Source of the DNA: Typha latifolia
Taxonomy: Eukaryota > Streptophyta > Magnoliopsida > Poales > Typhaceae
Direction: 5' to 3'
Assembly (NCBI GenBank): GCA_019914945.1
Contig: CM034099.1
Location: 7,130,001-7,194,000, forward strand
DNA: 64,000 bases
Part shown: positions 63,292 to 64,000 of the stretch, one piece after another
Position numbering within the stretch: the first letter of the stretch is position 1
Layout of the letters: each line of letters starts with the position of its first letter
Notes under the pieces: model-generated
Told to the model about the DNA's origin: nothing
The model's input: the letters and a program-made list of their open reading frames with translations, nothing else
The model's database searches: none
Translations under genes and position numbers: made by a program

Positions 63292-64000
63292 CTTATTAGA
63301 TAGAATTTGGAGGGATCTTCGTAGGAGGCCTAAAGCATTCACTAAACTTTGATCATGCAGTGGTACCAGATATTGGATAAACATATAATAACATCCAAGA
63401 CGAAGGAATATGTTCCTTTTAAGACTAGGATTTACTAGTAATCCAGCAGCTTCAGCTTCAAATCTTTGTCGTCACCTTCCACCCCCTGGCGGCCGGTTCT
63501 TAAAAACGTATTAGATACTTCTTGAGAGTTACCTGGTGCTCGAGCTTCAGAGGTTTGCGATTTTTGGCATCAAATTAGTTAAATATCATGCCTTGATTAG
63601 TGTCTAACTGCAAAAATCTGCGATTTTAGCTTCAAATTCGTTGAACATAATATCTTGAAAGATCGTTGGTTGGTTAGCCTTTTAGAAGCACCACTTTTAA
63701 CTCGTTGTAAGTGAAAAGAGGTCTAGCATCCAGTCAACGAGAAATCTATCGAGAATCTTTCTTATTGTTCCTTCTTTTTTTTTCAGAGAATAATTTGGTT
63801 AGAAATATTTGAAAGATGGGTAAGGTTCAGTTGATAATGACACTGACATTGTGCTATCCTTTTTTGAGTAATTATAGTCCTTTCTTTCCCTTGCAGTAGG
63901 ATCACATACAAATCATTGCCATGTCGAACCATTTCTATTGCCCAAAAAAGTCCACACTTGAGAGGCTGAAAATGATTTTGAAATCCCAAGTATGATCATG
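63292..64000. other. Intergenic to window end
   Basis: No gene recognised. Includes a small GC-rich patch near 63478-63494; the ORF on the minus strand at 63783-63989 has no motif. Confidence 0.4.

Overview
The window is nuclear DNA of a flowering plant. Its genes have GT-AG introns, the intergenic DNA is AT-rich and full of microsatellites and transposon remains, and the proteins are plant families (ZIF1-like transporter, plant calmodulin, plant SRP68, LIP2 octanoyltransferase, AUF1-like F-box). GC-rich 5' coding ends next to AT-rich introns suggest a monocot that is not a grass, perhaps a palm-like lineage. That placement is inference and weakly supported.

Layout. 1-1110: 3' part of a BSD-domain protein gene (+). 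7000-14697: ZIFL-type MFS transporter in 17 exons (+). 16838-18839: two-exon calmodulin (+). 19818-22823: membrane RING-H2 E3 ligase in four exons (-). 24736-27794: a 3.06-kb unit that looks like a solo LTR with a 5-bp target-site duplication (TSD). 30092-41212: SRP68 in 13 exons (+), with a hAT-like MITE in intron 4. 41902-41973: tRNA-Pro(UGG). 43180-47710: minus-strand LINE debris, including a dead L1-type LINE bounded by an exact 18-bp TSD. 50998-52065: AUF1-like F-box protein, single coding exon with a 5'UTR intron (+). 55787-56482: mitochondrial-type octanoyltransferase LIP2 (-). 58921-59995: a retroposed unit with poly(A) tail and 15-bp TSD. 62150-62623: small single-exon RING-H2 protein (+). 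62895-63283: a second hAT-like MITE.

The genes are ordinary housekeeping or regulatory genes (protein targeting, lipoylation, Ca2+ signalling, ubiquitination, zinc/proton-coupled transport). They do not form a pathway cluster. Exon structures were built by hand from splice sites, frame continuity and family knowledge, and every multi-exon model closes in frame. I found no prokaryote-like system, CRISPR array or obviously new gene cluster. The most informative signals are transposition footprints: exact TSDs, a pair of related MITEs flanking the ZIFL gene, and stacked RNase H remnants. Two possible post-transcriptional control points also stand out: a NAGNAG acceptor in ZIFL whose upstream choice creates an immediate stop, and a uORF in LIP2.
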